Below the pieces are notes generated by a model. The model saw only the letters and a list, made by a program, of their open reading frames with translations. It was not told the origin of the DNA and did no database searches. Positions 31,860 through 43,530 of a stretch of DNA of 64,000 bases are shown here, piece after piece. A program made the position numbers and the translations under genes. This stretch comes from Gracilaria domingensis (lineage: Eukaryota; Rhodophyta; Florideophyceae; Gracilariales; Gracilariaceae), in assembly GCA_022539475.1 (NCBI GenBank), contig VCMS01000155.1:165063-229062 (forward strand), in the 5' to 3' direction. Position 1 is the first letter of the stretch. The number at the start of each line of letters is the position of its first letter.

Positions 31860-34800
31860 CGTTGTGTCTATTGAGGACAAAATAGATACAATTGCTTGGG
31901 AGACTCCGGTGCAGACTGCAGTTCCCTGCCCATCAGCCTATTCAACGAGATCGTGGCAGCGGACCCAGACCTACCGGTAACCGAGTTTGCGAAACGAATA
32001 GGTTTGATGGGGGCATTTAACGTTCCAATGGACTGTCATGCATCGAAGTCCGTTGCGCTGTCAATTACAATCCACCTTCCTGGGTCAAATGTTTCTGTAA
32101 GGATTCGTGGGGTAACTTTCTACGTTGTTGAGGAACAAATGGATGAAATTCTTTTGGGTAGACCATTTTTGAATGCATTCGGTTTTAACTTAGACGAGCA
32201 CTTGGAACTCGTTCGTAGCCAAGTCCACGACAAATCCTTGTCCGAAATCGATTGCAACGAACTCAAAGTCGCAGCAACAAGTTACTATGGACTTTGCTAC
32301 AACGACGCTGATGACGATCCAATTCCATTACCCAAGGCGCTGGCTGCAGGCATTGGAAAAGACTCAGAAACCTCAATCAACGAAGCATTTCAAACCATGT
32401 TACGCAACGCCAAAGAGAATGGACTATCAGACCAAGGACACGAACGGCTGAAAACGATTCTCGAGCGTCACCGGGACGCTTTCAGAATTAAGCTAGGACC
32501 CGATCCACCGTCAAAGGTTTCAGGGTTGACTATCACTCCATCTGCAAACGCGAAACCATTCCGATCAACCCAACGACGGTATGCCCCGCAGCAGAGGGAT
32601 TTTATAATCCAAACTATCAAGGAACGTGAGTCAGTTGGAGCGGTTTACAAGAATCCCTCTGCACGATGGGCAAGTCCAGCTCTCGCCGTGCCGAAACCCG
32701 GATCGTCAAAGTTGCGTTTTACAGTCGATCTGAGAGGTCCTAACTCGCAAACGATGCCTATTCAGTCTTCGATGCCCCATTTGGAGTGGAAGTTACAGGA
32801 TGTGGCAGGAAGCAGATGCTTTGCCAATATAGATCTTGCTCACGGATATTGGCAAGTTCCACTCTCGAAGGAATCTCAGGAATTCATGTCGATTCAGACA
32901 CCGATAGGTGTATACTCTTCTCAACGTCTGCTTCAAGGAGGCAGTGACTCCGGCAACCACTTTCAAGCGGTATTACAGGATAAATTCGAGAGACGAGAAC
33001 GGAAAATGATCCAGTGGCTCGACGATTTTTTGTTCTACGCTAAGAATGAAGTGAATTACTGGATAACCTTGAAAGTTTTCTGACTGTCTGCTTATAGGTC
33101 GGTATCAAGGTGCACGCCGAGAAGTCGTCTCTATTTGCAGAAAAAGTTCAATTCGTGGACGGATAATCTCGAAAGAAGGAACACAGTATCACCCCAGACA
33201 CTTCGACGCACTTCTCAATATGAAGAAACCGCGCTTTGCGGACGAATTGCAGCAGCTCCTGTGTGCCACCAACTGGATGCGGAACTCTATCCCTGCCTAC
33301 GCAGAACTAGTGGCACCATTGCACTCGCTCATGGAAAAAGCGTATGTACAGGAGGGTAAGAGAACCAAGCAGGCAGTGCGAAAGATTTCCCTCAACACCT
33401 TGTGGGGCGCAGACCATGATGATTCTTTCGAAAACATCAAAAAGAAACTAGCTGCCTCGTTCAAACTCTCTCATCCGAGAGAAGACAACGACTTATGTCT
33501 CTTTACAGATACATCCGACACGCACTGGGCAGCAGTATTGACTCAGGTTCCGAAGTCCAAGCGCCGAAAAGATATCGAAGAACAGGATCATACTCCACTT
33601 TGTTTCTTGTCTGGGGCATTCAATGGATCGTCTGCTAATTGGAGCGTGCCGGAGAAGGAAGGTTTTGCAACTGTCGAGGCAATGGCATGCCTCGACTACT
33701 TGGTTGTCGGACATGAAGTGTCGATATTTACCGACCACGCGAACCTTGTCTATCTCTACGATCCGTTTGGGAAAAACCCTAGAATATCTCGTCATATCGC
33801 CAGTAAGTCGATGCGATGGGCCATCAAACTTAGCGCTTTTCGTTACGTTATCGAACACTTACTAGGTGATAGAAACGTTTGAGTGGACCTCCTTACTCGG
33901 TGGGCCGTCAAGCACAAGACGGTTTTGAACGCCAAACGGTTGCAGAGACTCAAGTCTCTACTGTTGGCTCCAATTAACCCTGGTGTCGATTCGAAGCTAG
34001 ACTGGCCTTCGGTGAAGGATATTATTCTATCGCAGGACAGTGAAGCCGTGAAACCCGACGCTGAGTTTACGAAATCACGGAACGGATGGACAAATGCCAG
34101 AGGGGTTTATTGGATTCCTGATATGGATAGGCTCCTTCAATTACGTATCATTATTGCCGCACATACGGGAATGGGTGGCCACCGCAGCTGGAGAGTGACA
34201 AAAGCTACTATCTAAGCCCATTTCTACTGGAAGACGTTTTCAAAAGACGTTGAAGCTTTTGTGAATTCTTGTCTTCACTGTTTGTGAACGCAGACCGGTA
34301 GTGTCGTACCCCACCCATTTGGCCGTGCTCTTCATACAGATAGGCAAAATGAACTCCTTCACTTCGATTCCTGCTACATGTCGAATGGAACCGATGGAAA
34401 TCGCTACGTCCTGATCCTCAAGGATGACCACAGCGGGTATGTTTGGCTGACGGAAACATGCGAAACGACGGCCGAAGCAACTGCTGAAGTTTTGATCAAA
34501 TGGTTTGCGTCATTTGGAGTCGTGAGGCAGTGGATATCGGACAGGGGGTCTCATTTCAAGAACGAATTGATTCGGATCCTTCGTGAGCAGCTACAATCTA
34601 CACACCATTTCACACTAGACTAATGCCCTTGGTCAAACGGAAGTGTCGAAGTTGTCTGCCGCGAACTCCTGCGTGCGACTGGAGCTCTTTTGTCTGAATT
34701 CCAACTCCCTCAGCGCTGTTGGCCAAGTGTGGTCCCGATCGTACAGTCAACGTTGAATAACTCTGTGCTGGACAGACTTGGAAAGAGGTGCCCTTTGACA

Positions 34801-35544
34801 GCCTTCACTGGACTCCTGCAGGATACACCCCTCATATCTATCAAGCACAGACATCCTGACACTGCTCGACTGTCAAGTATTGACGAGGTCAGATGCCACC
34901 AGCTATTACGGGTTAAAGAACTTCAGACAGCCATTGAATGGCTGTCTGAAGTTCTTTAACCCGTAATAGCTGGTGGCATCTGACCTCGTCAAGTTGAGGG
35001 TATGCATAGAGACGTGGCAATGCACTCCAGTCGCAAACGTCAGCAAGCTGTGGAGTCGCACAACCGAAAGACTAACGTTCGTCCCGTTCATTTTTCGGAA
35101 GGTGATTATGTTCTACGAGGTGTTTTGGAGAAGAATCGCGGTCGTAAGCCATCTCTGCGCTTGAGAGGCCCTTTCAGAGTCGTCTAATGTAGATCAGAGT
35201 ACATTTTTCTGATCGAAGACCTGATAACGGAGAAGCGCGAAGAAGTACATGGACGAAGACTACGCATGTTTCGAAACAAATACTTTGCGGTTACTGAAAA
35301 ACTGCGAGAACATCTCGCCTATCAGGCTGTAGAGTTGCTTGTAGTCGACCGATTCGAGTATATAAGACGTTCTAATGGTGCAGTGGAACTGATTGTGAAA
35401 TGGAAAGGTTTCACGGATGCTGAGAATGACTGGGTTGATTTGGAGTCACTACGAAACGATGTTCCAACGTTGGTAGAGGAGTTTTTAGAGGAGCTTGCAA
35501 AGGAGGGAACCGCCAGACAGCGTATTCTGGTGACTTCTTTGTAA
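31860..35544 (+). pseudogene. pol of element C: protease, RT, RNase H, integrase, chromodomain; decayed
   Basis: Protease LGDSGADCSSLP (D-S-G-A) near 31893, with MDEILLGRPFL further on. RT 32480-33150: RWASPALAVPKP, NIDLAHGYWQVPL, LLQGGSDSGNHFQ and WLDDFLFYAK (L-D-D). A frame change near 33050 and others follow. RNase H: LFTDTSDTHWAAVLTQVP, EKEGFATVEAMAC, FTDHANLVYL (33500-33760). Stop TGA at about 33880 in GDRNV-stop-VDLLTRW. Integrase: GGHRSWRVTKAT, HFDSCYM, KDDHSGYVWLTE, WISDRGSHFKNEL, SNGSVEVV, with stops near 34213, 34284 and 34621. A chromodomain (35266-35544; LVVDRFEYIRR, VELIVKWKGF, NDWVDLESL) ends the protein and would steer integration to modified histones. Confidence 0.88.
34880..34992. 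repeat. Perfect 56-bp inverted duplication inside element C pol
   Basis: 34880-34935 is followed, after a single base, by its exact reverse complement (34937-34992). Reading across without the second arm joins ELQTAIE and MHRDVAMH in one frame, so the right arm is an added inverted copy of the left. No mismatches are seen, although the surrounding pol is decayed. Confidence 0.9.
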
Positions 35545-35584
35545 CTGCATTCTTCACATTTTCATGTCAAAATGCATGGGGCAC

Positions 35585-36008
35585 TTTTGTAGACCGTCAC
35601 TACAGCACTACTAATCGACGCGTTAGTCCGTCAATGAGCGTCAGCTGTTTGGGTAGCTCACCCTATCTCATTTACCAGGCGTATGAGAGGCGCGGTATGT
35701 CCGTGTAGGACGTACTGCTCTGAAAAAGTTCGTGTGCAAAATTGCATATATGAATTTTATTCAGCCATTGACGACCAATGGAATTATTGGAATCCGTGGA
35801 GGATTCATTGCGACTATTCTGCGCCGAGCGGAAGTCGCGGGCAAAACCATAATAAAAGCTCTAGGCCGAACGCCAAGAGCTACCGACGGAGAAGAGCGTC
35901 AAGCTCCGGAGGTGTGCCCTATTCTTCGCCTTGCACTCTACCGCTACAAACCAGCATAACTCTTCCTTTTACTTTTGATCCTTTCCTTCTCTACCGGACC
36001 CGACAACA
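35585..36008 (+). repeat. 3' LTR of element C
   Basis: 424 bp; first bases TTTTGTAG where TGTTGTAG is expected, ending CCCGACAACA followed by the CTATT duplication. About 18 differences from the 5' LTR. Confidence 0.88.
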
Positions 36009-37732
36009 CTATTTAAGGGTGGACGGGTATCCGTACAGTTATCCATCCGATGTTGCGAAGTAGTGTTATCCTGCCAACGGGGTCTACTGAAACGCGTGGT
36101 CTTGTTGGCGTATGGGACCTCCGGTGGTACAATCTGTGTTCCCGCGTACAGAGCCGGGTCTTCCTCGGAGAAAATTGAGGTCGACGCAAACTCCGTACAA
36201 AGCAAGGACTGTCTGCTCTGGCTTTGAGCCCAATGAACATTATCCACATCTGAATTTTCCGTAGAATGGTGGACTAACGAAAGTGATGGGGAGTTCTCCG
36301 CATGGAGTATCCTAGAAGACGGATGTTTCGGGTGTTGGCGAGCACGCAGAGCATCTTTCTCTGCCTGGGCGAACTGAACCAGTTACAGGTAGATTGCTTT
36401 CCTGTCGGATTACCGATATCGGGACACAAGTGTCCTGATGGCAGGATCTAAACCATCGCAAAACAAAGCGCATCGCTCATGGTGAGAATACAAATTTCCA
36501 CAACGATGGAAAGCCTTATTGACGCGAGTCGAAGTAAGCGTTTCCGTTTCTCCGGATTTCTGTTTTGTATCGCGTAAAGCCAAGATGGCAGACTGGATCG
36601 CAGTATCTGTGGCGTATGACGTCAGAAGGTATTGAACGGCTTCCGGCCAACAAGTTACACCTCCTTCCCAGGCAAGGGAAACTCCCATGACGGAGCGAAA
36701 CTGATCTTCAGCCATTTCTTTAAGGAAATACGGTAGTTCCACGAAAGCCTGGGCTTCACTCATCATGAGTATGTCGGCTTCCGATACGAAACCGGCGAGA
36801 AAGTCCAATACCGAGATTGGGTTTTCACCACTGAAAGCGTGATCCTTCAGCGTGGGGTTCATCCTCTTGATACAGTCCTTCACACGACCTTTCTCACGGA
36901 GCGTACGATCAAGTGATGCATGTTCTAAGCGATAATATCGATACGATAACAGTTTCCGAAACAGATTGTTAGAAGGCTTCAACTCTTTCAGTCAAATGCG
37001 CTTCCTACCCTTCTTGCGCGTCATGATGGTGCCGTGCGCAGCATAAGTTACCTTGGACCGTGTCGGTCGTTCGCGGCGGTCACGATATCCATCATTGGAC
37101 GAGTCAGATGACGAAGTAGTAGAACTGTCCGAGTCGGAGTCAGAACGAACCAAACAGTCTTCATACGTAATCGGTCGGTCCTTTCGGAACTTCTATGAAG
37201 AATGACGGATTGAAACCAGAGGGCGGGCATCTTCCCTTGCTTGAGCAGGAATGAACTGTTCATCTGCCCGGAAAGTAGCCTCGAGCGTATCGATGCGACT
37301 CTGGGCTCGCTTCATCATACGCTGGAGAGTCTCGAAACGAGTTTCGATGTTCGATACAAATGTGGTCGGGGCACCGAAACCTTCCAACATGGAATTAATA
37401 CCCTTACGCATGGTGCGTAGTTCTGCACTAACATCCCTAACTGGGGATTCCTTGAAACGAGCTCGGAGAGTCTGAATATCCTGCAGATGATCTGTATTCG
37501 ACATACGGAGAACCTGCACATGGGTCTTCAACTCTTCAACCTCCAGTACGAGAGAACCCAATTGGGTAGATATCACAGCCAACCCACCAGCCTGGGTAGC
37601 CGGGACATCCGGGGTCTGTTTCACTTGGGGCGATGTCGGCTTTTCCTGCGTAGGATTCCGCAACACCTGCTTCGACGCGCGGGCGGCGGAGTGGTTCGAA
37701 CCTCCACGAGATCTCTCTGAAAGGCCAGCCAT
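36009..37732 (-). pseudogene. gag of element B, N-terminal and capsid part
   Basis: ATG at 37732 (MAGLSERSRGGSNHS). A Gln/Pro-rich head, then a coiled coil (about 37560-37230: VEELKTHVQVLRM, RFETLQRMMKRAQSRIDTLEA), a stop at about 37193, a Ser/Asp-rich hinge, and the capsid-like part LKELKPSNNLFRKLLSY, NPISVLDFLAGFVSEADIL, HRCGNLYSHHERCALFCDGLDP (36982-36410), with further frame changes to 36009, where element C begins. It aligns over its length with gag of element A. The zinc knuckle is on the other side of element C (about 30342-30383). Confidence 0.85.
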
Positions 37733-37892
37733 ATCAACCAGACGTGGTCTGACTAATTACTTCAGTACAAGCAACAAACCAAGGCCAAACAATGGCAACA
37801 AAAGCAAAAAAGATATCCAAACTGGAAAACAAGAAGCCAATCGAAAACGATCACCAACAATTAACACCAACTGTGGTTAACCCGTTTTAAGC

Positions 37893-37910
37893 TTCTAGGT
37901 CTGGAGACCA
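37893..37910 (-). other. Primer-binding site of element B
   Basis: On the minus strand TGGTCTCCAGACCTAGAA starts a few bases inside the 5' LTR end; it differs from the element A site by one base. Confidence 0.6.
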
Positions 37911-37913
37911 ATT

Positions 37914-38807
37914 TTTGGAGCAATCCCAGAAAGTGAAAAGCAACCGAGGCAGTTCGAATCCTCGCTCTCAAGAGAGGTTCGCATAGCGACAGCGCACCCC
38001 GTATCCTCCGGTGTGGGTGTAAATCCACGAGGACTTCAGGCTATACCACAGGGTTGAGAAAGAACGCCCGAACGGAAAAAGGGCCAAAAGAGGCGGACAC
38101 AGTAATGTAGATCGTAGTTGACCAATGACGGTATTTGTAGCCAAATGCAGACATCCAAAGGTGAAACAACCAAATAGGAGTAGGTGGTAGTGAACCAAAC
38201 CAATGGTAAAAACAAAAGAAAGAACAGAAACAAACCCAAGTACTGGGGCGGAGAGAAAGCACCGGTCGGTAAATAAATATATGTGCACTCCACGAGTCAC
38301 AAGAAAAACAAAAGAAAAACAAGACCAATGAAGGTATACACTGCGTGCACTCTCCTGGTTGGAGCCGGGGGATAACTATACCGTGCTGAGGTAACTCGCT
38401 CCGCGAGGGGTTGGAGTCGTCGCGCAGGCGAAATAGTTAGAGCCGCACACCGGGTTATCTTTACTAGGTTGGTGATGGCGGTGAGCCATCACCTAAGTAG
38501 TAGAATTAGCAGCCCTGTAGAGGGTTATCAAAAATATATAAATAATAGATTAATCTAAGCACCTCATGTGCACCTCCCGTCCCAGGCAGTCCTGACAGTG
38601 TCAAACCAAAGACCACGGGGTACTTCTAAAAATTATGAAAAGATTCACTCCATCCAAACAACCAAATAGTGGTACACTTGTACACATTTCGGGTCCGGAT
38701 CCACTTCATCGTGCGACTCATAACCTCGAGTTTCCCATCGATGGGCGTCTCAATAAGTTATGATTGCCACTTCCGAAACGGTATCCCTGAGGAGGGTTTG
38801 CTCTACA
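37914..38807 (-). repeat. 5' LTR of element B
   Basis: 894 bp on the minus strand, TGTAGAGCAAACCC (38807) to GATTGCTCCAAA (37914). Matches the solo LTR at 2144-3036 and the 3' LTR at 21279-22627 throughout. Confidence 0.88.
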
Positions 38808-38814
38808 AGATTAA

Positions 38815-41088
38815 GGTATCAAACTTGTGGTGTCTTCCTGGTCCAGACTTGTGTTTTCCACCAGGTAATTATAGAGTTCGTCGAGATCGTCGGATTGCTC
38901 ATCATCCCTGTCCATTTCTCCGATAAACATTTCGGCGCCGGTGCCCATGTTTCTCACGTGCTGCAGTCTTGGGTATAATTTCTGGCGCTGGGGACAATTT
39001 CGGATGAAGTGTCCTGTTTCATTAAATCTGTGACACCTGCGTTCACGCCGGTTGCGGTGGGCAAACTGAGTAAGATGGCCAAGGGAGGTCTGTTGTAACC
39101 TTGACGAAATTGGTTCCGACGAAGATACTTCCAGGGACGTTTAAAATTTGGCGGTGGAGGTGTTTTCGAGAAGAAGTGCGCAATAAGATTGGAAAACTGG
39201 ATATTTGGTTCGACTAGATCATTTGAGGTCGTCACATAAGTTGCCGTGGATGGTCGGTTGGACGAAGAATTTTGGCGTTGGTCCTGGTTTGTGGTATAAC
39301 CGATCGGTGAGAGCTGTGAGTGAGGAGCCCTGCGTGGGCTCGACCCTGCGGAGGAATGAAACGCGTGACACCTAATAGGTCTGCAGCACCCGCTGCTGCC
39401 TATAGTGCACGGTGACCAAGTGGTAAATACGCCTAAACTCGTGTGCGGCAGAAACGTATCACCCTCGAGGCCAGCAAAACTAATAGAGGACTACTAGACT
39501 TACCAATTGGTGACTGTAGAACCGAACTGGTGTCGAATTATCCTAGTTGGTGCTTGACCTTACCATTTGGTGTGGGAGGTCGGTGTCTCGGGGGTTTAGT
39601 ACACCCGAGCGCCCCTCCGGCTCTCACGGGCCTAGAGCCACGTGTGCCACCGGGAGGTGCATTTGTGTGCACCAACCACCCCGGCCACATATCTACACTA
39701 CCTAGTAAATATTAATTCTAAATTAATGAAAATAAACTAATTAGTCCTTGCCAAGCCTGCGCTTAGCGTCCCACGTGGTTGTAGTATATTACGCCCCGAT
39801 CGGTGGGGAGGTTGTGTTAGACCAAATGGTGACGTCACCAGGCTCTGAGCCCGTGTGTCTACTGTACCACGTGAGACGCGTATGGGCACGGACGACAAGG
39901 ACTAATTAGTTTATTTTCATTAATTTAGAATTAATATTTACTAGGTAGTGTAGATATGTGGCCGGGGTGGTGCACCACAAATGCGCCTCCCGGTGGCCCA
40001 CGTGGCTCTAGGCCCGTGAGAGCCGGAGGGGCGCTCGAGTGTATTAAATCCCCGAGACGCAAACCTCCCACACCGAAGGGTAAAGGCAAGCACCAACTAG
40101 GCTAATTCGACATCAGTTCGGTTCTACAGTCACCAATTGGTAAGTCTAGTAGTCCTCTATTAGTTTTGCTGGCCTCGAGGGTTATACGTGCCTGCTGCAC
40201 ACCAGTGCAGGCGTATTTACCACTTGGTCACGGTGCACTATCGGCAACGGCGGGTGCCGCCGACCTATTGGGTGTCACGCGTTTCATCCCTCTGCAGGGT
40301 CGAGTCCACGCAGGGCTCCCCACTCACAGCTGGCACCGATCGGTTATACTGCAGTTGTACAGTAGACACACGTGCTCGGAAACCCGTGACGTCACCACTT
40401 GGTCTTGTAGCGCCCCCGTTGATCCGGCCGAGCTATACTACATGGTTGTCCGCAGCTGTTTTGATTAGTTCTGCGAATGACTCGGAAGCCATATTTGGGA
40501 CGGACTTTTCATATAAGATCTGACACCAGGGCTCTAAATAGAAAGTGGTTGGGAGCTTTTGGAGGAGAGTAGAAAGGTTGATGATGTGCTGAGGTTGGTC
40601 TTTGAAGTGAGCGTTCAGGTATTCGACGCGAGCCACACAGAAGTCGTGAAGGGAGGGATGTTCTGCCTTTAACTTCGCAATTGTGGTAGACTTCCATCTG
40701 TTGATGTTTCGCTGTTGGATGTTGGGCTCATAGAGAATGATCTTGTAGAATTCCTCGAGGACTGTATCCAAGGACTGATGTTGGCGCCTGATTTTGGAAG
40801 CAGCTTCCTTCGCACGCCCAGTGAATAAGGTGAAGAGAACAGTCACACGGTGGTCAGCTAGAATAGCAGAGGCTTCTATTTGATCCAGAATTGGTGTGAT
40901 CGAATGAATTTTCAGAAAGAATTCATCGCCGGTTATACGGCCTTCTTTATGAAAGATCGTACTCATAGTTTTGACGCTGGTATTCCAATTATGAGTAACT
41001 TCAAAGTTGTGGTCATTGCGGCTCGGATCAGAAGTGCTTTCGATTGCTTGCGAATCGTCTTGAATACTGATTCTTGATGTTGCAGCTT
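38815..41088 (-). pseudogene. gag of a further retroelement (H), interrupted by a foldback element
   Basis: Read right to left, the frame starts upstream of ATG 40966 (residues such as HNWNTSVKT) and runs through MSTIFHKEGRITGDEFFLKIHS, LFTGRAKEAASKIRRQH, LDTVLEEFYKIILYEP and SLHDFCVARVEYLN to AADNHVV at about 40434. After the inserted 39299-40433 it resumes as TTNQDQRQNSSSNRPS, continues through KRPWKYLRRNQFRQGYNRPP, and reaches CHRFNETGHFIRNC, a zinc knuckle whose second Cys has become Phe. An acidic tail follows to the LTR of element B. Removing the insertion plus one TA copy joins the two parts in frame. No pol of this element is in the window. Confidence 0.75.
39299..40433. mobile_element. 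Foldback element with about 455-bp inverted arms and repeated ACCAnnTGGT palindromes
   Basis: Arms 39295-39751 and 39896-40348 are inverted copies of each other with roughly 10% differences, separated by about 145 bp. A further 85-bp segment at the right (40349-40433) is an inverted copy of part of the centre (shared TACAGTAGACACACG and TGACGTCACCA-TTGGTC). The 10-bp palindrome ACCAnnTGGT occurs at least seven times (near 39419, 39509, 39564, 39823, 40130, 40218 and 40393). The insertion site is TA: the gag frame of the host sequence is restored if the element and one TA (39297-39298 or 40434-40435) are removed. No convincing ORF. Confidence 0.8.
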
Positions 41089-41953
41089 ACCATTGTGCCA
41101 GAATTCCGTGCACGAAAACAGTGGGTAAAGGTCACTAGTAGTCGATGTAACTATTGCTGCCAGAATGGATGCATGTCGCGTATCTGTTTGGCCTGCATAT
41201 AGATATTGAAGTGATCAATGAGATCGATTGTTGTAGGGAACATACGAAAATTAGTTTCAAGGGCGGCTGCGAGTGAATCCGGAATGTCGAAACAATCATT
41301 AATGATGGGAGGTTTGAGCAGATTTTTTACACATGAGAGCAAGTATCAAAGCCATTTATCGTTATTCGAAAAATATTGTGGACGACAAAAAATTTTTCAT
41401 GCGTCTTGAATCATTTGAATTTCAACATCGTTGGAGTCCAAACTCATTATGTTTGAAATATTACGCAACTGTTGCGTGCAATACTTTAAAGATAATTTGC
41501 TGACGAGACGTTCTTGAGTCGTGCAAACAGGCAAGGCCTATCACAAAACTTTTTGTCAATAGCGATGCTACCATCTGGGATGGAGTTTAATGAGTGGGGA
41601 ATGCTTGGGCGGTAAACAGACGGCGGCGACTGGCCGGTGTGCATTGTATATGAATGGGGTACATCTGCACTGTAAGCGGTTCTCTACTTCAGGATCCTAC
41701 AGTTCTTATCATATTTGACCTTTGTGATCACATTAAACCTTTTGGGCAAATAAAAACGACAAGAGTAACGCCAAACAATATTGTGATGTAAGGGGTATAT
41801 ACTTTAGAGGACATTATACCTACAAAAATACCAATAAACTCACAAAGCCTACAGTATTTTGCGCAAAGCTTAAAATGTCCAGACGATACTTTTTTCCAAT
41901 GCTTCAACAATGTAGATAGACAACCAAGCAAAAACAGCACCAAAGCCTTGTTA
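41089..41953. other. Unassigned stretch between retroelement H and the Harbinger-like element
   Basis: A 63-codon minus-strand frame (41151-41342, ending in IRDMHPFWQQ) may be upstream sequence of retroelement H. A copy of the TA-element terminal motif AGCGATGCTACCA is at 41561 without a visible partner. Nothing else recognised. Confidence 0.25.
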
Positions 41954-42158
41954 AGGGACGTTCCAGGAGTTTACGAAATCAGTAAACGAAACCTGGAAAC
42001 GTTCATCCAAGCAATCAGCTGTTGACACATTTGCGTGCTGGCAAAAGACGTTTGTTTCTTGTCTGCGAAACGTTATGTTTCCCAGTTAACAAAACTTGAC
42101 CCCTTGCCGCTGCATGGTCCCTTATCTCGCAAAACTCACCGGCACCTCCTAAACATAC

Positions 42159-42797
42159 ATGGAGTGTCCAATATCGCCACAAACCATCACCGCAAGCGCA
42201 GAAAACCAAACCTTACAGCGCAGCGCCATTGCTTCTCTATCTCAATCAAGTGGAACACTTCGCCATCATAGCAGTCAGGCAGAAATTTCGCACATACCTT
42301 CGAACAATAACACTGCATGCCAAACAACAATCGAGGCGTTAAGCGTATTGAAGATAAACCATTTCACCAACGCCAAATGCAAACTTGCACTAAAACTATT
42401 AAATGTTTTAGGTGCTCATAACGCAAAACATGCAACAAAACTGTGGATTCTGTCAGTGAAAATGGTGCAAAGGTCCATAACTATGGCTGATTTACTTCTA
42501 GTGCTTAACAACTCGAGGGAGCACAGCAATAGAGACTTTGCCGAAATGTTAAATCTGCCGTCAACAACCGTTCGCCTTCGTAAAATCTCGGACAAAAACG
42601 AAGAGGTGTTGTGGCTGAGAGGTGATACACCAATCTTCGAGGATGATAAGCTTATAGTCGGGCAGCCAAACACAATTGTTGAGACGGCGCAGACCTACAC
42701 GCCAGAAGAAAGACAGCCAACGTTTGAGAGTGTGGAATACTGGCGGCTTTTACATGTTTTGCAGACTCTCGAATGGTCTCGACAAGACAAAAGCTAA
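42159..42797 (+). CDS. Harbinger-associated ORF, unrecognised
   Basis: 212 codons from ATG 42159. Ser/Thr/Gln-rich start, then a helical region (LALKLLNVLGAH, MADLLLVLNNSREHSNRDFAEMLNLPSTTVRLRKI) that might be a DNA-binding or dimerisation segment. No family recognised. It overlaps the next frame by 25 nt and lies just inside the left terminal repeat, so it is probably the 5' part of the element's accessory gene, or an exon of it. Confidence 0.45.
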   Translation: MECPISPQTITASAENQTLQRSAIASLSQSSGTLRHHSSQAEISHIPSNNNTACQTTIEALSVLKINHFTNAKCKLALKLLNVLGAHNAKHATKLWILSVKMVQRSITMADLLLVLNNSREHSNRDFAEMLNLPSTTVRLRKISDKNEEVLWLRGDTPIFEDDKLIVGQPNTIVETAQTYTPEERQPTFESVEYWRLLHVLQTLEWSRQDKS

Positions 42798-43530
42798 CTG
42801 AATGCATGGACCGAAAAGAGCTCGACCAGGAACAAGAAGATCCGTGGACGGAACATAGAGCACCTCTGTTTAATGATGGGCAGTTTAAGCCGGTGGCAGT
42901 TAGCGTTCTAGCTGGGGGGGTTACATTGAGTGATATAAGTAATTTAAATCCGACACGAAGACCACATATTAGAGATGCAGGGACGCTGAAACGTAAGTAT
43001 GGCTCATTTAAAAGTGTATACGGAACTGCGCTGACCCGTTACGAAGCATCGGGACAAGGGGATCCAGACACGTTTGCAGAATTCGCAAATGGAAGAAGCT
43101 ACATTATGTATACTTTCTGTTTTTTGAAGGTATATCCAGCTCTTGAACCCCTTGCTACACGTGCGTTAGCTTCAAATGCACGTCGGGAAGAAGGTGTAGG
43201 AGCTCCTATTCGTGGATATGGCTTCGGGGGAAGGGATACGTTGCAGCCGCGAACGAAGAGGCAAAAAGTTTCAAAAAGTTTCCGGAATGGAATCGAGCCA
43301 TTCCGGAGTAGACAGCTTTATAACCGCACTGAAGCCTCATAACCCTGAGGTGGATAAAAAGTTTGAAGAGGCGGAGCGAGACAAAATGCGTTTTGAGGCC
43401 TATGAAGCAGACGCGCGATTTACAAAAGCAACAGTAGAAGCCATTTCAGCTTTACGAGCACAAATGGAAAGGACAGAAGACGATGAAGAACGTAGTGTTT
43501 TAGAGAATAGATTGCGGCGCTTGCTTGCCA
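42773..43530 (+). pseudogene. Myb/SANT-like DNA-binding protein of the Harbinger element, frame-broken
   Basis: The first frame (ATG 42773 to 43342) contains AGTLKRKYGSFKSVYGTALTRYEASGQGDP and a following helix with YTFCFLKVYPALEPL, the pattern of Myb/SANT-like domains (K-K-Y...L---SG-G) found in the second protein of PIF/Harbinger elements. Near 43280 the frame changes and continues as VDSFITALKPHNPEVDKKFEEAERD and a coiled coil (ISALRAQMERTEDDEERSVLENRLRRLLAKLG) to about 43530, where the EFL1-like piece begins on the other strand. In related elements this protein helps the transposase bind the ends. The frame change could be a mutation or an unspliced intron; no good splice sites were seen. 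Confidence 0.6.

Larger units (their letters stand above)
30398..36008 (+). mobile_element. Element C: chromodomain Ty3/Gypsy retrotransposon nested in element B gag
   Basis: LTRs 30398-30819 and 35585-36008 (TGTTGTAGACC...GACCCG--AACA, about 4% different) flanked by CTATC (30393-30397) and CTATT (36009-36013). Inside: gag, protease, RT, RNase H, integrase and a C-terminal chromodomain, all on the plus strand, opposite to element B. The split leaves the element B zinc knuckle on one side and the rest of its gag on the other. pol is disrupted by several frameshifts and stops and by a perfect inverted duplication (34880-34992). The gag/pol style (LQGGSDS, WLDDFLFYAK, LNPACGEIHRVKNC) differs clearly from A, B and D. 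Confidence 0.93.
21279..38807 (-). mobile_element. Element B: Ty3/Gypsy LTR retrotransposon with antisense gene, interrupted by element C
   Basis: Read right to left: 5' LTR (37914-38807), primer-binding site, gag (37732-36009, then 30392-29891), pol (29890-25545), a plus-strand gene antisense to gag-pol (22705-24441), purine tract, 3' LTR (22627-21279). The gag is split by element C; removing C joins the two gag parts just before the zinc knuckle. Element B is related to A in gag, pol, primer site, antisense gene and order. It is older: many stops and frameshifts, and its 3' LTR carries a 456-bp insertion. The right flank AGATT has no certain partner on the left (GGATT at 21266-21270 is close), so the target duplication is unproven. 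Confidence 0.88.

Noticed and set aside
39295-40348. Inverted arms as a CRISPR array or prophage-type repeat
   Set aside because: Two long arms with a single centre and short palindromes at irregular spacing; no regular repeat-spacer pattern, and the context is eukaryotic.
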